From assembly GCF_030162935.1 (NCBI RefSeq), contig NZ_JASAUZ010000074.1, positions 62,001 through 126,000 of the forward strand: a DNA stretch of 64,000 nt, in the 5' to 3' direction. The notes beneath the pieces are model-generated. The model searched no databases, had not been told where the DNA came from, and saw only the letters and a program-made list of their open reading frames with translations. Position numbers and translations under genes: made by a program. The stretch comes from Comamonas halotolerans. Lineage in GTDB: Bacteria; Pseudomonadota; Gammaproteobacteria; Burkholderiales; Burkholderiaceae_C. Position 1 is the stretch's first letter, and every line of letters starts with the position of its first letter. This document shows, piece after piece, positions 63,173 to 64,000 of this stretch.

Positions 63173-64000
63173 TCATTGAGCAGCTGACTCCGCCAAGCGC
63201 TCCTGCCCCCCCAGTGCTTTCCACAAGGTCACTCGGTTGATTTGCTCTGCCAGGCGCAGGCTGATCAGTGTCTGCTGTGCTGCGTAAAGGCTTCGCTGTG
63301 CATCCAGCACCGTCAGGTAGTTATCCACTCCAGCCTGAAAGCGGGCTTCCGACAATTCGAACGCTTTTTGCGTAGCTTGCACCATGCCAGCTTGCGCCCC
63401 CAGGCGCTCTCCCCATTGCGCACGATCAGCCAATGCATCAGCCACCTCCTTGAAGGCAGTTTGCACCGCTTTTTCATATTGGGAGATGGCAATGCGTTGG
63501 TTGGCCTCGGCAACATGCACACCTGCACGCAAACGCCCCCCATCAAAAATGGGCAGCCTGATTTGGGGCATAAAACTCCACGTACCGTTGCCAGCACCAA
63601 ACAACTGATCCAGCTCTCGGCTGCCCGAGCCCACACTGCCTGTCAGCGTGATGGAAGGGAACATGGCCGCGCGAGCAGCACCGATATTGGCATTCATGGC
63701 ACGCAAGTTGTGCTCCGCAGATTGCACATCAGGGCGTTGCAGCAACACGCTCGAGGGCAAGTCTTGCGGCACCGGTAACAGTGCCAGATTGTCAGGCTCA
63801 GCTAACGTCAGAGTTTGCGCACTGGGCAGCACATCAGCAGACAGCACGCCGCCCACCAGCAACTGCAGCGCATTGCGGTCGCGCGCCACCTGCGAAGTGT
63901 AGGCTGCAACGTCTGCACGCGCCGTCTCAACAGTCGAGAGATTTTGCGCCAGCACCAGACCGGAGGTAGAACCAATTTCAAACATGCGCTTGGTCAACGC
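63173..64000 (-). CDS. NodT-family efflux outer-membrane protein, 5' part outside window
   Basis: The frame is open to the window edge, giving the C-terminal 275 residues of an outer-membrane factor. Motifs are LLQRPDVQSAEHNLRAMNANIGAARAAMFPSITLTGSVG in blocks, LPIFDGGRLRAGVHVAEANQR, FKEVADALADRAQWG, and FQAGVDNYLTVLDAQRSLY. It belongs to the RND-type (OprM/CusC) subgroup and differs in sequence from the NodT-like protein at 43.4 kb. It ends KALGGQERLAESAAQ. The matching pump genes presumably lie beyond the right edge. Confidence 0.9.
   Translation of the reverse strand, partial: ALTKRMFEIGSTSGLVLAQNLSTVETARADVAAYTSQVARDRNALQLLVGGVLSADVLPSAQTLTLAEPDNLALLPVPQDLPSSVLLQRPDVQSAEHNLRAMNANIGAARAAMFPSITLTGSVGSGSRELDQLFGAGNGTWSFMPQIRLPIFDGGRLRAGVHVAEANQRIAISQYEKAVQTAFKEVADALADRAQWGERLGAQAGMVQATQKAFELSEARFQAGVDNYLTVLDAQRSLYAAQQTLISLRLAEQINRVTLWKALGGQERLAESAAQ

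Noticed and set aside
1-64000. CRISPR arrays, insertion sequences, prophage or integrative elements
   Set aside because: No regularly spaced repeats, transposase, integrase or phage structural genes were found; the only repeats are the two intergenic elements and the duplicated tRNA genes.

Overview
The window looks like a stretch of chromosome from a member of the Comamonadaceae (Burkholderiales), most likely a Comamonas or close relative. This is inferred from protein character, from the order thrS-infC-rpmI-rplT-pheS-pheT-ihfA-tRNA-Pro, from a glycine riboswitch ahead of a TRIC-type channel gene, and from a cysI-DUF934-cysH-cysD-cysN operon. I see no insertion sequence, prophage, CRISPR array or rRNA operon.

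Layout. Positions 1-4.3 kb hold the start of a minus-strand exopolysaccharide operon: WcaJ-type phosphotransferase, ManC-type GDP-mannose enzyme, glycosyltransferase, and an export lipoprotein cut by the window edge. Two identical tRNA-Pro(GGG) genes follow. A minus-strand translation block then runs from thrS (12.5 kb) down to ihfA (5.0 kb). Ahead of thrS is what reads as a complete transcription attenuator with a 14-residue threonine-rich leader peptide. infC appears to use an AUA start codon. Isocitrate lyase and an RraA-like protein lie beyond.

From 15.2 to 18.6 kb lie a SWIB protein and an iron-acquisition region: bfd, a 24-codon membrane ORF, tonB-exbB-exbD and hemP, with two probable Fur sites. 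From 18.6 to 25.1 kb are a GlcG/HbpS protein, a BI-1 membrane protein, a lipoprotein, rlmD, a GbsR/MarR regulator with a three-gene membrane/SDR operon, and an RNase HI-like protein. From 25.2 to 28 kb a minus-strand group carries cysB, a VOC protein, a small unknown gene and the sulfate-binding protein. Then come yggX, the tandem glycine riboswitch with its TRIC gene, and mnmC.

From 31.5 to 34.1 kb arginase and ornithine cyclodeaminase (arginine to ornithine to proline) are divergent from an Lrp-type regulator whose last strand is removed by an in-frame amber codon. SirB2, the sulfate-assimilation operon (34.8-40.0 kb), ferredoxin fdxA and a ferredoxin-NADP reductase follow. CysB, Sbp, CysDN, CysH and CysI together cover uptake, activation and reduction of sulfate, apart from APS kinase, which is not in the window.

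From 42.6 to 49.9 kb is a TetR-controlled tripartite ABC efflux operon (NodT, HlyD, RbbA-like, YhhJ-like). It is followed by a P-type cation ATPase, a LysP-like permease, a periplasmic binding protein paired with a hybrid histidine kinase, pntA-pntB transhydrogenase, an Lrp/AsnC regulator, and the 3' part of an RND-type outer-membrane channel gene running off the right end. Two diverged copies of a structured intergenic repeat lie near 31.4 and 50.0 kb.
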